From positions 1,178,001 to 1,242,000 of the forward strand of contig JALCLA010000001.1 in NCBI GenBank assembly GCA_022647565.1: DNA of 64,000 nucleotides, written 5' to 3'. This document shows, one piece after another, positions 1-11,000 of this stretch. Source of the DNA: Chiayiivirga sp. Lineage in GTDB: Bacteria; Pseudomonadota; Gammaproteobacteria; Xanthomonadales; Xanthomonadaceae. Numbering within the stretch: the first letter of the stretch is position 1; each line of letters starts with the position of its first letter. Position numbers and translations under genes: made by a program. The notes beneath the pieces were generated by a model. That model did no database searches. It had not been told where the DNA came from and saw nothing but the letters and a program-made list of their open reading frames with translations.

Positions 1-437
1 AGACCGTCAAGGGCGGGCGCCAGTTCACCTTCACCGCGCTGACGGTGGTGGGCGACGGAGCCGGCAAGGTTGGCTTCGGCTACGGCAAGGCGCGCGAAGT
101 GCCGGTTGCCATTTCCAAGTCGATGGAATATGCCCGCAAGGCCATGATCAACGTCGAGCTGAACAACGGCACGGTGTGGTACGCGGTCAAGGCCAACCAC
201 GGGGCCGCGCGCGTCTACATGCAGCCGGCTTCCGAAGGTACCGGCGTGATCGCCGGCGGCGCGATGCGCGCCGTGCTCGAAGCGGTGGGCGTGAAGAACA
301 TCCTGGCCAAGGCCGTGGGTTCGCGCAATCCGATCAACCTCGTGCGCGCCACCCTCAAGGGCCTGGAAGCGATGCAGTCGCCGGGCAAGATCGCGGCCAA
401 GCGCGGCAAGAAGCTGGAGGAAATCAGCCATGGCTAA
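1..437 (+). CDS. rpsE: 30S ribosomal protein S5 (5' end outside window)
   Basis: This is the C-terminal part of ribosomal protein S5, a 30S protein at the mRNA entry channel involved in decoding accuracy. The reading frame is open from base 3, so the start lies upstream of the window. The translation has the S5 core: a [16 protein letters not shown] segment followed by a [12 protein letters not shown] and [11 protein letters not shown] region. The TAA stop overlaps the start of rpmD by 8 bases, which suggests translational coupling in the spc operon. Confidence 0.97.
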   Translation, partial: TVKGGRQFTFTALTVVGDGAGKVGFGYGKAREVPVAISKSMEYARKAMINVELNNGTVWYAVKANHGAARVYMQPASEGTGVIAGGAMRAVLEAVGVKNILAKAVGSRNPINLVRATLKGLEAMQSPGKIAAKRGKKLEEISHG

Positions 438-636
438 GAATCCGACGCAGAACGGCGCGACCAAGACCGTGAAGGTTCGTCTGGTAAAGGGCCTGCGCGG
501 CACCCAGGCGCGCCACCGCCTGTCGGTGAAGGCGCTGGGCTTGAACAAGCTCAATGACGTGCGCGAACTGCCGGATACCCCGTCGGTCCGCGGCCTGATC
601 AACACCGTGTACTACCTGGTTCAGGTCGAACAGTAA
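430..636 (+). CDS. rpmD: 50S ribosomal protein L30
   Basis: Small (68 aa) 50S protein L30. It has the family pattern of a short basic N-terminus, a [12 protein letters not shown] segment and a [11 protein letters not shown] end. Its ATG lies inside the last codons of rpsE and it is followed 23 bases later by rplO, the usual spc-operon order. Slightly longer than the E. coli protein, with extra residues at the N-terminus. Confidence 0.95.
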   Translation: MAKNPTQNGATKTVKVRLVKGLRGTQARHRLSVKALGLNKLNDVRELPDTPSVRGLINTVYYLVQVEQ

Positions 637-659
637 GCCGCGAGCCAAGGAGAATTCTC

Positions 660-1097
660 ATGCGCATGAATACGCTCAAACCAGCCAAGGGCGCCCGCAA
701 GGATCGCGTCCGCGTCGGTCGCGGCATCGGTTCCGGTCTCGGCAAGACTGCCGGCCGTGGTCACAAGGGCCAGTACGCCCGTACCGGCAAGGGCAAGGTC
801 AAGGCCGGTTTCGAAGGCGGCCAGATGCCGTTGCAGCGCCGCCTGCCCAAGGTGGGCTTCCGCTCCAAGATGGCCAAGGACACCGCGGAGGTGTTGCTTT
901 ACCAGCTGGAGAAGCTTGCCGTCGACACCGTTGATTTCGCTGCGCTGCGCGCCGCCAAGCTGGTGCCGAGCACTGCGAAGTACGCCAAGGTCGTGAAGAA
1001 GGGCGAGATCACCCGCAAGCTCACGCTGCAGGGTGTAACCGCAACGGCTGGTGCCAAGGCCGCCATCGAAGCTGCCGGCGGCAGCGTCTCGGAGTAA
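660..1097 (+). CDS. rplO: 50S ribosomal protein L15
   Basis: L15 of the large subunit, 145 aa. The N-terminal glycine/arginine-rich extension (residues about 10-50, with [20 protein letters not shown]) that reaches into the rRNA core is typical, followed by the [14 protein letters not shown] motif. The start is the ATG at 660, preceded by AAGGAG. It sits between rpmD and secY as in other proteobacterial spc operons. Confidence 0.96.
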   Translation: MRMNTLKPAKGARKDRVRVGRGIGSGLGKTAGRGHKGQYARTGKGKVKAGFEGGQMPLQRRLPKVGFRSKMAKDTAEVLLYQLEKLAVDTVDFAALRAAKLVPSTAKYAKVVKKGEITRKLTLQGVTATAGAKAAIEAAGGSVSE

Positions 1098-1103
1098 GCG
1101 CCC

Positions 1104-2447
1104 TTGTCGCAGGCATCGAAAGCCGCTGCTGCGCTCGCCGGTTCGGGCAAGTTCACCGAACTGCGTCAACGCCTCCTGTTCGTGCTGGGGGCGTTGATCG
1201 TCTATCGCCTCGGTTCGTTCATCCCGGTGCCGGGCGTGGACCCGGCCGCGATGATGCGATTCATGGATTCGCAGCAGGGCACCATCGTCGACCTGTTCAA
1301 CATGTTTTCGGGCGGAGCGCTGGAGCGTTTCAGCATCTTTGCCCTGAACGTGATGCCCTACATCTCGGCGTCGATCATCGTGCAGCTGTGCGCGCAGATC
1401 TTCCCGAGCCTGCAGGCCCTGCGCAAGGAAGGCGAGGCCGGGCGGCGCAAGCTGACCCAGTACACGCGCATCGGCACCATCCTTCTTGCAGTGTTCCAGT
1501 CGCTGAGCGTGGCGATGGCGCTGCAATCACAGGGCGGCGGTATCGTGATGACGCCCGGTCCGGGCTTCTTGTTCACGGCGGTCGTGTCGCTGACGGCTGG
1601 CACCATGTTCGTGATGTGGCTGGGTGAGCAAATCACAGAGCGCGGCGTCGGCAACGGTATCTCGCTGATCATCTTCGCCGGCATCGTCGCAGGTTTGCCC
1701 AGTGCCGTCATCACCACCCTGAACCTGGTCAACACGGGCGAACTGCATCCGATGGTCGCCATCCTGGTGTTCGCGGTGGTGGTGCTCGTGACCGCCTTCG
1801 TGGTGTTCGTCGAGCGCGGCCAGCGTCGCATCACGGTGAACTACGCGCGTCGCCAGGGCGGTCGCCAGGCCTACATGAACCAGAGCTCGCACCTGCCGCT
1901 GAAGCTCAACATGTCGGGCGTGATTCCGCCGATCTTTGCATCGTCGTTGATCATGTTTCCGGCCACGGCCTCGAGCTGGTTCAGTTCGGCCAGCGATGCG
2001 CGCTGGCTGCAGACCATTGCCCAGGCACTGGCCCCGAACGAGCCGCTGCACATGTTGCTCTATGCGTTGCTGATCATCGGCTTCGCGTTCTTCTACACGG
2101 CGCTCGTGTTCAATTCGCAGGAAACCGCCGAGAACCTGAAGAAGTCGGGCGCACTGATCCCGGGTATCCGGCCGGGCAAGGCGACCGCGGACTACATCGA
2201 TGGCGTGCTGACCCGCCTGACCGGCTGGGGCGCGCTGTATCTGGTGGCGGTATGCCTTCTGCCGGAAATCCTGCGTTCGGCCTGGGCGGTGCCGTTCTAC
2301 TTTGGCGGCACGTCGCTGCTGATCGTGGTGGTGGTGGTGATGGACTTCACTGCGCAGATTCAGGCGCACCTGATGTCGCACCAGTATGAAAGCCTGATGA
2401 AGAAGGCCAACCTGAAAGGTGGCGCGCGCGGTGGCTTGACGCGCTGA
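1104..2447 (+). CDS. secY: Preprotein translocase subunit SecY
   Basis: SecY is the channel subunit of the SecYEG inner-membrane translocon, which exports unfolded preproteins and inserts membrane proteins. The 447-residue protein has about ten hydrophobic segments, a plug region after TM1 (GVDPAAMM), and the [21 protein letters not shown] and [16 protein letters not shown] segments of the family. It starts with TTG at 1104, six bases after the rplO stop, so it is co-transcribed and probably coupled. No rpmJ follows it. Confidence 0.97.
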   Translation: MSQASKAAAALAGSGKFTELRQRLLFVLGALIVYRLGSFIPVPGVDPAAMMRFMDSQQGTIVDLFNMFSGGALERFSIFALNVMPYISASIIVQLCAQIFPSLQALRKEGEAGRRKLTQYTRIGTILLAVFQSLSVAMALQSQGGGIVMTPGPGFLFTAVVSLTAGTMFVMWLGEQITERGVGNGISLIIFAGIVAGLPSAVITTLNLVNTGELHPMVAILVFAVVVLVTAFVVFVERGQRRITVNYARRQGGRQAYMNQSSHLPLKLNMSGVIPPIFASSLIMFPATASSWFSSASDARWLQTIAQALAPNEPLHMLLYALLIIGFAFFYTALVFNSQETAENLKKSGALIPGIRPGKATADYIDGVLTRLTGWGALYLVAVCLLPEILRSAWAVPFYFGGTSLLIVVVVVMDFTAQIQAHLMSHQYESLMKKANLKGGARGGLTR

Positions 2448-2743
2448 GGTTCCAGACAAAACGCGATTCCGGCAGGTGTTTCGCACCTGCGCCAATTGCA
2501 CGATGGGCGACTCGCGCGGCGGCTTCGCGCGCGGGTAGGCCGGTTCCCGCGTCGCGCCGGAGTAGCGCGACCGCCCGGATTCCCGGGCAGAACCGATCTG
2601 TCGCCGGAGCATGGGCACACTCCCCATGCCGAGTTCCTTGCCTCCCGTCGGAGACGAGGGGCTTCCTTGCAACCCGAAGCCCTGTTATCATTCTCGATTC
2701 ACTGCGCTGGCAACAGCGGCAATCATCTTTCGGAGAACGCCTC
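2448..2743 (+). other. Gene-free secY-rpsM spacer, probable alpha-operon leader
   Basis: About 296 bases without a convincing gene. In many bacteria rpmJ lies here, but no Cys-rich L36 reading frame is visible. A small hairpin (GCAGGTG/CACCTGC) lies near 2472-2490 and a C/G-rich imperfectly folded stretch follows. In E. coli ribosomal protein S4 represses the alpha operon by binding a pseudoknot just upstream of rpsM, so this spacer is the natural place for such a leader. I see no proof of the pseudoknot itself. Confidence 0.4.
2663..2691 (+). promoter_or_regulatory. Possible promoter for the rpsM operon
   Basis: A TATCAT hexamer at 2686-2691 lies 53 bases before the rpsM ATG. A weak TTCCTT at 2663-2668 sits 17 bases upstream of it. 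TATCAT also occurs shortly before ppiB (15423) and prpC (24342), so it may be a favoured -10 form here. The -35 is poor, so this is tentative. Confidence 0.3.
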
Positions 2744-3100
2744 ATGGCGCGTATTGCGGGTGTCAATCTCCCTGTCCAGAAGCATGTCTGGGTGGGCCTC
2801 CAGAGTATCTTCGGCATTGGCCGGACGCGCTCCCGTCAGGTTTGCGACGCAGCGGGCATCGAATCCGGCCGCAAGATCCGTGACCTGACCGAAGCCGAAG
2901 TCGAGCGCATCCGCGCCGAAGTGGCCAAGTACACGGTCGAAGGCGACCTTCGCCGCGAAGTCGGCATCAGCATCAAGCGCCTGATGGACCTGGGCTGCTA
3001 CCGCGGCTTGCGCCATCGTCGCGGTCTGCCCCTGCGCGGCCAGCGCACCCGCACCAACGCTCGCACCCGCAAGGGTCCGCGCAAGGCGATCAAGAAGTAA
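2744..3100 (+). CDS. rpsM: 30S ribosomal protein S13
   Basis: S13 of the small-subunit head, contacting tRNA and the 50S bridge; 118 aa. It begins ARIAGVNLP and ends with the highly basic [21 protein letters not shown] tail that reaches the P-site, both family signatures. ATG at 2744 is preceded by CGGAGAA. First gene of the alpha operon (rpsM-rpsK-rpsD-rpoA-rplQ). Confidence 0.97.
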   Translation: MARIAGVNLPVQKHVWVGLQSIFGIGRTRSRQVCDAAGIESGRKIRDLTEAEVERIRAEVAKYTVEGDLRREVGISIKRLMDLGCYRGLRHRRGLPLRGQRTRTNARTRKGPRKAIKK

Positions 3101-3112
3101 GGCCAGGACACC

Positions 3113-3508
3113 ATGAACAAGCCGGCTGCTGCCAACAAAGTCAAGAAGAAGGTCAAGCGCATCGTCACCGATGGCATCGCGCACGTGCACGCGTCCTTCA
3201 ACAACACCATCATCACGATCACCGACCGTCAGGGCAATGCACTGTCCTGGGCGACCTCGGGCGGCGCGGGTTTCCGCGGTTCGCGCAAGTCGACCCCGTT
3301 CGCCGCGCAGGTCGCTGCCGAGAAGGCAGGCAAGGCTGCCCTGGAGTACGGACTGAAGACGCTGGAGGTCTACATCAAGGGCCCGGGTCCGGGTCGCGAG
3401 TCGGCCGTGCGTTCTCTCAACAACGTCGGCTACAAGGTCACCAACATCGTCGATGTCACGCCGATTCCGCACAACGGCTGCCGTCCGCCGAAGAAGCGCC
3501 GGGTCTGA
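3113..3508 (+). CDS. rpsK: 30S ribosomal protein S11
   Basis: S11 of the 30S platform, 131 aa. The [39 protein letters not shown] and [17 protein letters not shown] segments are characteristic. It lies 12 bases after rpsM and 14 bases before rpsD, in the standard alpha-operon position. Confidence 0.97.
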   Translation: MNKPAAANKVKKKVKRIVTDGIAHVHASFNNTIITITDRQGNALSWATSGGAGFRGSRKSTPFAAQVAAEKAGKAALEYGLKTLEVYIKGPGPGRESAVRSLNNVGYKVTNIVDVTPIPHNGCRPPKKRRV

Positions 3509-3522
3509 GGAGCTAGAAGAAC

Positions 3523-4130
<608 letters not shown>

Positions 4131-4152
<22 letters not shown>

Positions 4153-4204
4153 TCGCTGCGAGTCGTACTCGCAGCCATCCCGTCGAGTTGTTTTCGAAGT
4201 AATT
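4131..4204 (+). repeat. Direct repeat of the rpsD 3' end flanking a hairpin
   Basis: The last 24 bases around the rpsD stop (4131-4154) recur at 4181-4204 with two differences. Between them, 4155-4175 forms a perfect 9-bp stem with a 3-base loop (GCTGCGAGT / ACTCGCAGC). The unit looks like a local tandem duplication of the gene end. It may act as an RNA structure between rpsD and rpoA, but there is no T-run, so it is not a clear terminator. Confidence 0.7.
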
Positions 4205-4219
4205 CCGGAGAAGCGCCGA

Positions 4220-5215
4220 ATGTCCGTTTCCGCCACACAGGTGCTGCGTCCGCGCGGCATCGGCATCGAACGTATCGCAAACAATCGCGCCAAGGTCGTG
4301 GTCGAGCCGCTGGAACGCGGTTATGGCCACACCCTGGGCAATGCGCTGCGCCGCGTGCTGCTGTCCTCGATCCCCGGCTTCGCCGTCACGGAAGTCGAGA
4401 TCGATGGCGTGCTGCATGAATACACCACGGTTGAGGGCCTGCAGGAGGACGTGATCGAAGTCCTGCTCAACCTCAAGGACGTGGCGATCCGCATGCACAA
4501 CGTCGACCAGGCCACCCTCGTCCTTGCCAAGCACGGCCCAGGCGTGGTGACCGCGGGCGACATCAAGGTCGATCACAACGTCGAGATCATCAATCCCGAA
4601 CACGTGATCTGCCACCTCACCAAGGACACGGCGCTGAACATGCGCCTGAAGATCGAGCGCGGTTTCGGCTACCAACCGGCTGCTGCGCGTCGTCGTCCGG
4701 ACGAGGAAACCCGCGCGATCGGCAAGCTGATGCTCGATGCGTCGTTCTGCCCGGTGCGTCGCGTGGCCTACGAAGTGGAGAGCGCGCGCGTCGAACAGCG
4801 CACCGACCTCGACAAGCTCGTGCTGCACATCGAGACCAACGGCACGATTGACGCCGAGGAAGCGGTCCGTACCGCGGCCGACATTCTTTCCGATCAGCTC
4901 TCGGTGTTCGGCGACTTCACCCAGCGTGACCGTAGCGCGGCCAAGCCGATCGCAGGTGGCATTGATCCGGTGCTGCTGCGCCCGATCGACGATCTGGAGC
5001 TGACCGTGCGCTCGGCCAACTGCCTCAAGGCCGAGAACATCTACTACATCGGCGACCTGATTCAGCGTACCGAGGTCGAGCTGCTAAAGACCCCGAACCT
5101 GGGCAAGAAGTCGCTCACCGAGATCAAGGAAGTGCTCGCACAGCGCGGCCTGTCGCTCGGAATGAAGCTGGAAAACTGGCCGCCGGCCGGCCTGCAGCAG
5201 GGCATGCTGGGTTAA
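4220..5215 (+). CDS. rpoA: DNA-directed RNA polymerase subunit alpha
   Basis: Alpha subunit that dimerises to nucleate RNA polymerase assembly; 331 aa. The N-terminal domain holds [20 protein letters not shown] (about residues 34-53). After a linker, the C-terminal domain (about 250-320) has the [22 protein letters not shown] and [19 protein letters not shown] helices that bind UP elements and activators. ATG at 4220 follows a CCGGAGAAG ribosome-binding site. Downstream spacing to rplQ is unusually long (230 bases) and holds palindromes. Confidence 0.97.
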   Translation: MSVSATQVLRPRGIGIERIANNRAKVVVEPLERGYGHTLGNALRRVLLSSIPGFAVTEVEIDGVLHEYTTVEGLQEDVIEVLLNLKDVAIRMHNVDQATLVLAKHGPGVVTAGDIKVDHNVEIINPEHVICHLTKDTALNMRLKIERGFGYQPAAARRRPDEETRAIGKLMLDASFCPVRRVAYEVESARVEQRTDLDKLVLHIETNGTIDAEEAVRTAADILSDQLSVFGDFTQRDRSAAKPIAGGIDPVLLRPIDDLELTVRSANCLKAENIYYIGDLIQRTEVELLKTPNLGKKSLTEIKEVLAQRGLSLGMKLENWPPAGLQQGMLG

Positions 5216-5445
5216 GAGCCTGCAGGGCGGAGCTTGCTCCGCTCTGGCCCCGCAGGAGTCGAGTAAGCTCGGCTCTACAAGATCAGTTGCAGGAGCCGCG
5301 CTAGCGTGGCTCCGGAAACCAAGAAAACGGGCGGATTTCGCGCCCGCTGAGGCCTCGGGGAAGGATCTCCGCGCCGACTACAAGAACAACAAGGTTGTGC
5401 CAGGACGGCAACTCAAGCCAATGCACTTTCACAGGAATCGTTCTC
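5216..5445 (+). repeat. Cluster of palindromic repeats between rpoA and rplQ
   Basis: This 230-base spacer contains four palindromes. 5227-5242 is GCGGAGC/GCTCCGC. 5258-5278 ends in CTAC and, read on the minus strand, begins GTAGAGCCGAGCTT. 5292-5313 is an almost perfect 22-base palindrome. 5328-5346 is a CGGGCG/CGCCCG stem. The first two resemble the dimer at 17969-18024 and the GTAG-headed SMAG repeats known from Stenotrophomonas. None is followed by a clear T-run, so rplQ is probably still transcribed from upstream. Confidence 0.6.
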
Positions 5446-5832
5446 ATGCGTCACATGAAATCCGGTCGCAAGTTCAACCGCACCAGCTCGCATCGCCAGG
5501 CCATGTTCAGCAACATGGCGGCGTCGCTCATCAAGCACGGCCTGATCCGCACCACCTTGCCCAAGGCCAAGGAACTGCGCCGCGTCGCCGAGCCGCTGAT
5601 CACGCTCGCCAAGGTTGATGGCGTGGCGAACCGCCGCCTTGCTTTTTCGCGCCTGCGCGACAAGGAAGCCGTCGGCACCTTGTTCACCACGCTGGGCCCG
5701 CGCTACCAGTCGCGTCCGGGCGGCTACCTGCGCATCCTGAAGTGCGGCTTCCGCGATGGCGATAATGCGCCGATGGCGTATGTGGAACTGGTGGATCGTC
5801 CGCAGGCTCAGGCGGAGCCGGCGGCCGAGTAA
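5446..5832 (+). CDS. rplQ: 50S ribosomal protein L17
   Basis: L17 of the large subunit, 128 aa from the ATG at 5446. This start gives the conserved [21 protein letters not shown]-terminus; an upstream in-frame extension from 5395 has no family similarity. The [28 protein letters not shown] core is diagnostic. Last gene of the alpha operon, closed by a terminator at 5859. Confidence 0.96.
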   Translation: MRHMKSGRKFNRTSSHRQAMFSNMAASLIKHGLIRTTLPKAKELRRVAEPLITLAKVDGVANRRLAFSRLRDKEAVGTLFTTLGPRYQSRPGGYLRILKCGFRDGDNAPMAYVELVDRPQAQAEPAAE

Positions 5833-5858
5833 GTCGCGGCAACGCAAGGTAGTCGATC

Positions 5859-5890
5859 GAACCCCGGCCTGTCCGGGGTTCGTCGTTTCA
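5859..5890 (+). terminator. Rho-independent terminator of the alpha operon
   Basis: A 9-bp perfect stem (GAACCCCGG / CCGGGGTTC, 5859-5881) with a five-base loop lies 27 bases after the rplQ stop and is followed by a T-containing tail (GTCGTTTC). It separates the ribosomal operon from dsbB. Confidence 0.75.
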
Positions 5891-5991
5891 GCCGCTCCCT
5901 GCCGGAGTCGCCCTGCGATCTCGGTGCAAGGGCCGGCACTTCCCGCAACTTCGATGGTCCGAGCGCGCATCGCTACCCGAGGTCTCGATCG

Positions 5992-6498
5992 ATGAATCCT
6001 TTCGCATGGAGTTTTCGCGCCCAGTTCGCATCGGGCGCCGCGCTTTGCCTGGGCCTGCTGGCGTACGCGCTCTACGTACAGCACGGCATGTTCATGATGC
6101 CGTGCCCCTTGTGCATCCTGCAGCGCGTGGCCTTTGTCGGGATGGCGGTGTTCTTCCTGCTCGGGGCGCTGATCGGGCCGCGACCGACATGGTGGCGCAA
6201 GCTGGCGTCCCTGGGCGTGGCGGCCAGCGCGGCTTTCGGCACCGGCATCGCGATCTGGCACCTTTATATCCAGAACCTGCCACCCAGCGAGGTTCCTTCG
6301 TGCACCGGCATGGACCTGAGCTACATGCTCGACACCTTCCCGCTGCAGAAGACAATCGAGAAGATCTTCACCCCGTCCGGCGACTGCGCCCTCGTGGATT
6401 GGAGCTTCCTCGGCATCGCCATGCCTGGCTGGACCCTGCTCTGGTACCTGATTCTTGGCGGCGCGGCGCTGTGGGCCGGGTTCCGCAAGCGCCCGTAG
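5992..6498 (+). CDS. dsbB: Disulfide bond formation protein B (DsbB)
   Basis: DsbB is a four-helix inner-membrane protein that reoxidises periplasmic DsbA and passes electrons to quinones. The 168-residue protein has four hydrophobic segments. The first catalytic pair is CPLC (Cys38, Cys41) and the second is Cys104 and Cys132 in the second periplasmic loop, exactly the two pairs required. Arg46, just after the CPLCILQR motif, fits the quinone-binding residue of the family. It stands alone between the L17 terminator and the DAHP synthase gene. Confidence 0.93.
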   Translation: MNPFAWSFRAQFASGAALCLGLLAYALYVQHGMFMMPCPLCILQRVAFVGMAVFFLLGALIGPRPTWWRKLASLGVAASAAFGTGIAIWHLYIQNLPPSEVPSCTGMDLSYMLDTFPLQKTIEKIFTPSGDCALVDWSFLGIAMPGWTLLWYLILGGAALWAGFRKRP

Positions 6499-6600
6499 CG
6501 GAGTCGCGGGGCATGAGCAGTTTCGAAAGAGACATTTGCGCCGACGCGGCTCGGTCGGCATGATCGGGTGATGCACCGCAACAATCGCCTCTTGTCCGCC

Positions 6601-7980
6601 ATGAGCCAGCCTGATTCCCGCCCGCAACCCGTCCGACTGCCGCGCGACTGGACCCCCCAGTCCTGGCGTGCCCGCACTGCGCTGCAGCAGCCGACCTATC
6701 CCGACCCGGTGGCACTGGAATCGGCACTGTCGGAGCTCGGGCGCCTGCCGCCCTTGGTGACCTCCTGGGAGATCCTTGCGCTCAAGCGGCAGCTGGCCGA
6801 GGCGCAGGAAGGCAAGCGCTTCCTGCTCCAGGGCGGCGACTGCGCCGAGAGCTTCAGCGATTGCGAATCGGGACTGATCTCGAATCGCCTGAAAGTACTG
6901 ATCCAGATGAGCGTCGTGCTGGTCTACGGGCTGCGCCTGCCGGTGGTGCGTGTCGGGCGCTTCGCGGGCCAGTACGCCAAGCCGCGCTCCACTGACACGG
7001 AAACCCGTGACGGCCTCACCTTGCCGAGCTACCGCGGCGACATCGTCAACCAACCGGAGTTCACCGCCCAGGCACGGGTGCCCGATCCGCAGCGCCTGGT
7101 GCAGGCGCATTCGCGTTCGGCCCTGACCATGAACTTCGTGCGCTCGCTGATCGACGGCGGCTTTGCCGACCTGCACCACCCCGAGTACTGGGATCTGGGC
7201 TGGGTCGGGCATTCGCCGCTGGCGGAGGAATACCGCCGCATGGTGGCGGCGATCGGCGACGGCGTGCGCTTCATGGAGACGTTGTCGGGTCAGGCCATCC
7301 ACAACGCCGACCGGGTCGATTTCTACACCTCGCATGAGGCTTTGTTGCTCGATTACGAGCAAGGCTTGACCCGCCAGGTTCCGCGCCAATGGGGCTGGTT
7401 CAACCTCGGCACGCATTTCCCCTGGATTGGCATGCGCACTGCCGACCTGGAGGGTGCCCACATCGAGTACATGCGCGGCTTGCGCAACCCGGTGGCCGTG
7501 AAGATTGGCCCCTCGGTGAAGCCCGAGCAGTTGCTGCGCCTGATCGATGCGCTCAACCCGGACGAGGAACCCGGACGCCTCACCCTGATCCATCGCATGG
7601 GCGCGGCCAAGGTGGCGGAAGCCTTGCCTGCGCTGCTGGAAGCAGTGAAGCGCGAAGGCCGTCGCGTGTTGTGGGTGGCCGATCCGATGCATGGCAACAC
7701 CGAGAGCGTGGCCGGCGGGGTGAAGACGCGCCGCTTCGAGAACATCCGCCGCGAACTGGAGCTGGCCTTTGACGCGCACGCGGAATGCGGCACGCGCTTG
7801 GGTGGCGTGCACCTCGAGCTCACCGGCGAAGACGTCACCGAGTGCATGGGCGGCGCGCGCGATCTCACCGAAGGCGACCTGGCACGAGCCTATCGATCCA
7901 CGGTCGATCCGCGCCTGAACTACGAGCAGTCGCTGGAACTGGCGATGCTGATCGTGCGCAAGCGCGGCACGGCGCTGTAA
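6601..7980 (+). CDS. Class II 3-deoxy-7-phosphoheptulonate (DAHP) synthase
   Basis: Catalyses condensation of phosphoenolpyruvate and erythrose 4-phosphate, the first step of the shikimate pathway. It belongs to the plant-like class II family, not the E. coli AroFGH class. Family blocks visible are DWTPQSWRARTALQQPTYPD at the N-terminus, LLQGGDCAESF with the metal-binding Cys, RVGRFAGQYAKPRS, KIGPSV, and WVADPMHGNT near the C-terminus. The ATG at 6601 was chosen because it already exceeds the family N-terminus; GTG 6568 or ATG 6571 would add 10-11 residues. No good ribosome-binding site distinguishes them. Confidence 0.93.
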   Translation: MSQPDSRPQPVRLPRDWTPQSWRARTALQQPTYPDPVALESALSELGRLPPLVTSWEILALKRQLAEAQEGKRFLLQGGDCAESFSDCESGLISNRLKVLIQMSVVLVYGLRLPVVRVGRFAGQYAKPRSTDTETRDGLTLPSYRGDIVNQPEFTAQARVPDPQRLVQAHSRSALTMNFVRSLIDGGFADLHHPEYWDLGWVGHSPLAEEYRRMVAAIGDGVRFMETLSGQAIHNADRVDFYTSHEALLLDYEQGLTRQVPRQWGWFNLGTHFPWIGMRTADLEGAHIEYMRGLRNPVAVKIGPSVKPEQLLRLIDALNPDEEPGRLTLIHRMGAAKVAEALPALLEAVKREGRRVLWVADPMHGNTESVAGGVKTRRFENIRRELELAFDAHAECGTRLGGVHLELTGEDVTECMGGARDLTEGDLARAYRSTVDPRLNYEQSLELAMLIVRKRGTAL

Positions 7981-8094
7981 CCAGGGCTGCAGTCCCGGCG
8001 TCGTACTCGCCGGGGCATGACTTCTGGGGCATAGTCCGCCTCGTTGTCGCGGCTAAGGTCGCGGTCTGTCGTGGCCATTGCATCGGGGAAGCCC

Positions 8095-11000
8095 ATGAAC
8101 TCACTACGCGCGCGGCGTCGCGGCGTCCGCCGGCAACGCCTTGTCGCGGCGCTGGTCGCCTTGCTTTCCACTGCAGGAATGGGCCGGGCGCAGACGCCGG
8201 GCACGGTGCCGTCGGAAGGCGTGGCGAACCGTCCGCTACGCCATGTGCTGCTCACCCACGCGCGCATCGTGTCCGAGCCCGGTCGCGTGATCGAGGATGG
8301 CAGCATCGAGTTGCGCGATGGGCGCATCGTCGCGTTCGGTGCGAACCTGACGACACCCGTGGGCGCGACGATGCGCGACCTGGGCGGCAAGACCGTGTTC
8401 GCGGGATTTGTCGACGCCGCGTCGCTGGTCGGCGTGCCCGAGGAGATGCGTGCGGGTGCGATCAAGCCGTTGCCGCCCGGCCCTGCGCCGCACCAGACCA
8501 CGCTGGACCAGGCCGGTGCGCGTCATTGGAACCGGCGCGTGCGGCCGGAGTGGTCGGTGGCCGAGCGCCTTGCCTACAAGGCGGAGGAAGCCAAGGCCTT
8601 GCGTGCTCTTGGTTTCGCCGCGGCCTACGCGATGCCGGAAGCCGGCGTGGTGAAGGGGCAGGGCGCGGTGTTGAGCCTGCGTGATACCACGCAGGGCAAG
8701 GACGTGCTGCTGACGGCGCGCGGTGCGCAACACTTTGGCTTCGAGTTGGCGGGTGGCTTCAGCGGCGAGTATCCCGGTTCGCTGATGGGGGCGATCGCGC
8801 TGATCCGGCAGAGCCTGCTCGATGCGCGCTGGCAGGCGGCACGTCCGGCTGGCGAGAGGATCGAAGCCAATGCCGCCCTGGCGGCACTGGCACCCGCGGC
8901 GCGTGGCACGCAGCGCGCCTGGTTCCAGCTCGACGACGAACTGGACGTGGCGCGCGTCGCGCACATCGCCCGCGAGTTCGCGCTGAAGCCTGTGCTGGTG
9001 GGCACCGGTTACGAGTATCGCGTGCTGGACCAGGCCAAGGCACTGCAGGCACCGTTCGTGCTCTCGCTCGCCTTTCCCGAGACGCCGGCAGTGGAAGACG
9101 CCGATGCCGCGCTCAACGCAACGCTTGCCGACCTGCAGCATTGGGAACAGGCTCCGGCGAATGCGGCGCGCCTGGCGGCCGCCGGGATCGAGATTGCGTT
9201 CAGTGCGCGCGGCCTGAAGGAACCGGAGAAGAAATTCTGGGGCGAACTGCGGCGTGCAGTGCGTGCCGGTCTGGGCGAGGAGGCTGCCTTGCGTGCACTG
9301 ACCACGACGCCAGCCAGCCTGATCGGCGAGTCTGCACGCCTCGGGCGGATTGCGCCCGGGCAGTTCGCCAATTTGGTCGTGGCCGATGCCGACCTGTTTC
9401 GCAACGACAGTGCGACGCTCTACGAAACCTGGGTCGAAGGCGAGCGCCACGAACTCAAGCCATTGGCCGGCGCGAAGGCCGCGGGCGAGTGGCGACTCAC
9501 CTGGGCCGACGGCAAGGGACCGCAGGCGGTGTCCATCACCGGTGAAGGCGAGTCGATTGAAGTCGCCGCAGGTGCGGTGAAGTTCAAGGCCAGGCTCGAC
9601 GATGAGCAACTGGTGGCTCTGCCGCCGGCCGCGCTGTTTGGCGCTGGCGAGGGCAGCGCGCGCGTGGTCGCGACGCTGCGGGGCGGCACGATCGAAGGCT
9701 ATCGCGATCTGACCGATGGCCGGCGCATCCGTTTCATCGGCACGCGCGCCGAAGCGGCGAAATCGGATGCGAAGCCCGGTGAATCCGCCAAGGATCCGGC
9801 CCCCATCCCTGCATTCGCCGGCTATCCCGCGGGCGAGTACGGGCGCATTGGGCTGCCCGTGCAAGCCAAGGCGGTACTGTTCCGCAACGCGAGCGTGTGG
9901 ACCAATACCGACCAGGGCGTGCTCGCAAATGCCGACGTGCTGGTGAAGCAGGGTCGCATCGCCGCCGTGGGCACGGGCCTGGATGCGCCATCCGATGCGG
10001 TGGTGGTCGACGCACAGGGCAAGCACCTCACCCCCGGCATCATCGACGCGCATTCGCATACGGCGATCTCGCGCAACCTCAACGAGCCTTCGCACGCGGT
10101 CACCACCGAGGTGCAGGTTGGCGACGCGCTCGATCCCACCGACATCGACCTTTACCGGCAACTGGCGGGTGGCGTCACCACGGCCAACCTGCTGCACGGC
10201 TCGGCCAACCCGATGGGCGGGCAGAACGCGGTGATCAAGCTGCGTTGGGGCGCAGACGCCGACGGGCTGCGCTTTGCCGGTGCTCCTGGTGGCGTGAAGT
10301 TCGCATTGGGCGAGAACGTCAAGCAGTCGGGCTGGGGCGATGCCTTCGTGGTGCGCTATCCGCAGACGCGCATGGGCGTGGAACAGATCATGCGCGACCA
10401 CTTCAATGCGGCGCGCGACTACGCGGCCAGGCGCGCCGCCAAGGGGGGCGAGTCGGAGCGACGTGACCTCAGGCTCGATGCGCTCGCCGAGATCCTTGCC
10501 GGCCAGCGACTGGTGCACATCCATTCCTACCGGCAGGACGAGATCCTGATGTTCGCGCGCCTTGCCAGGGACTACGACTTGCCGGTCGCCACCTTCCAGC
10601 ACGTGCTGGAAGGCTACAAGGTGGCCGACGCCATCGCCGGGATCGGCGCCGGCGGCTCCACCTTCGCGGACTGGTGGGGATACAAGATGGAAGTCATCGA
10701 CGGCATTCCGCAGAATGGCGCGCTGATGACTCGTGCCGGCGTGCTGACCTCGTTCAATTCCGACAGCAACGAGATGGCGCGTCGCCTCAACATGGAGGCC
10801 GCCAAGGCCATGCGCTACGGTGGCCTCGACCAGCAGGAAGCGCTGAAGCTGGTCACGCTCAACCCGGCTCGCCAATTGCGCATCGACCACCGCGTTGGGG
10901 CGCTGGCGCCGGGACTGGATGCCGACCTCGTGCTCTGGAACGACCACCCGTTGTCGAACTATGCGCGTGCCGAGCAGACCTGGATCGATGGGCGACGCTA

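Noticed and set aside
2496..2888. Plus-strand frames in the secY-rpsM spacer
   Set aside because: Arg/Pro-rich translations running into rpsM in the wrong frame; no similarity to L36 or any other family.
5328..5346. CGGGCG/CGCCCG stem as a terminator of rpoA
   Set aside because: Followed by CTGAGGCC rather than a T-run, and rplQ downstream belongs to the same operon.
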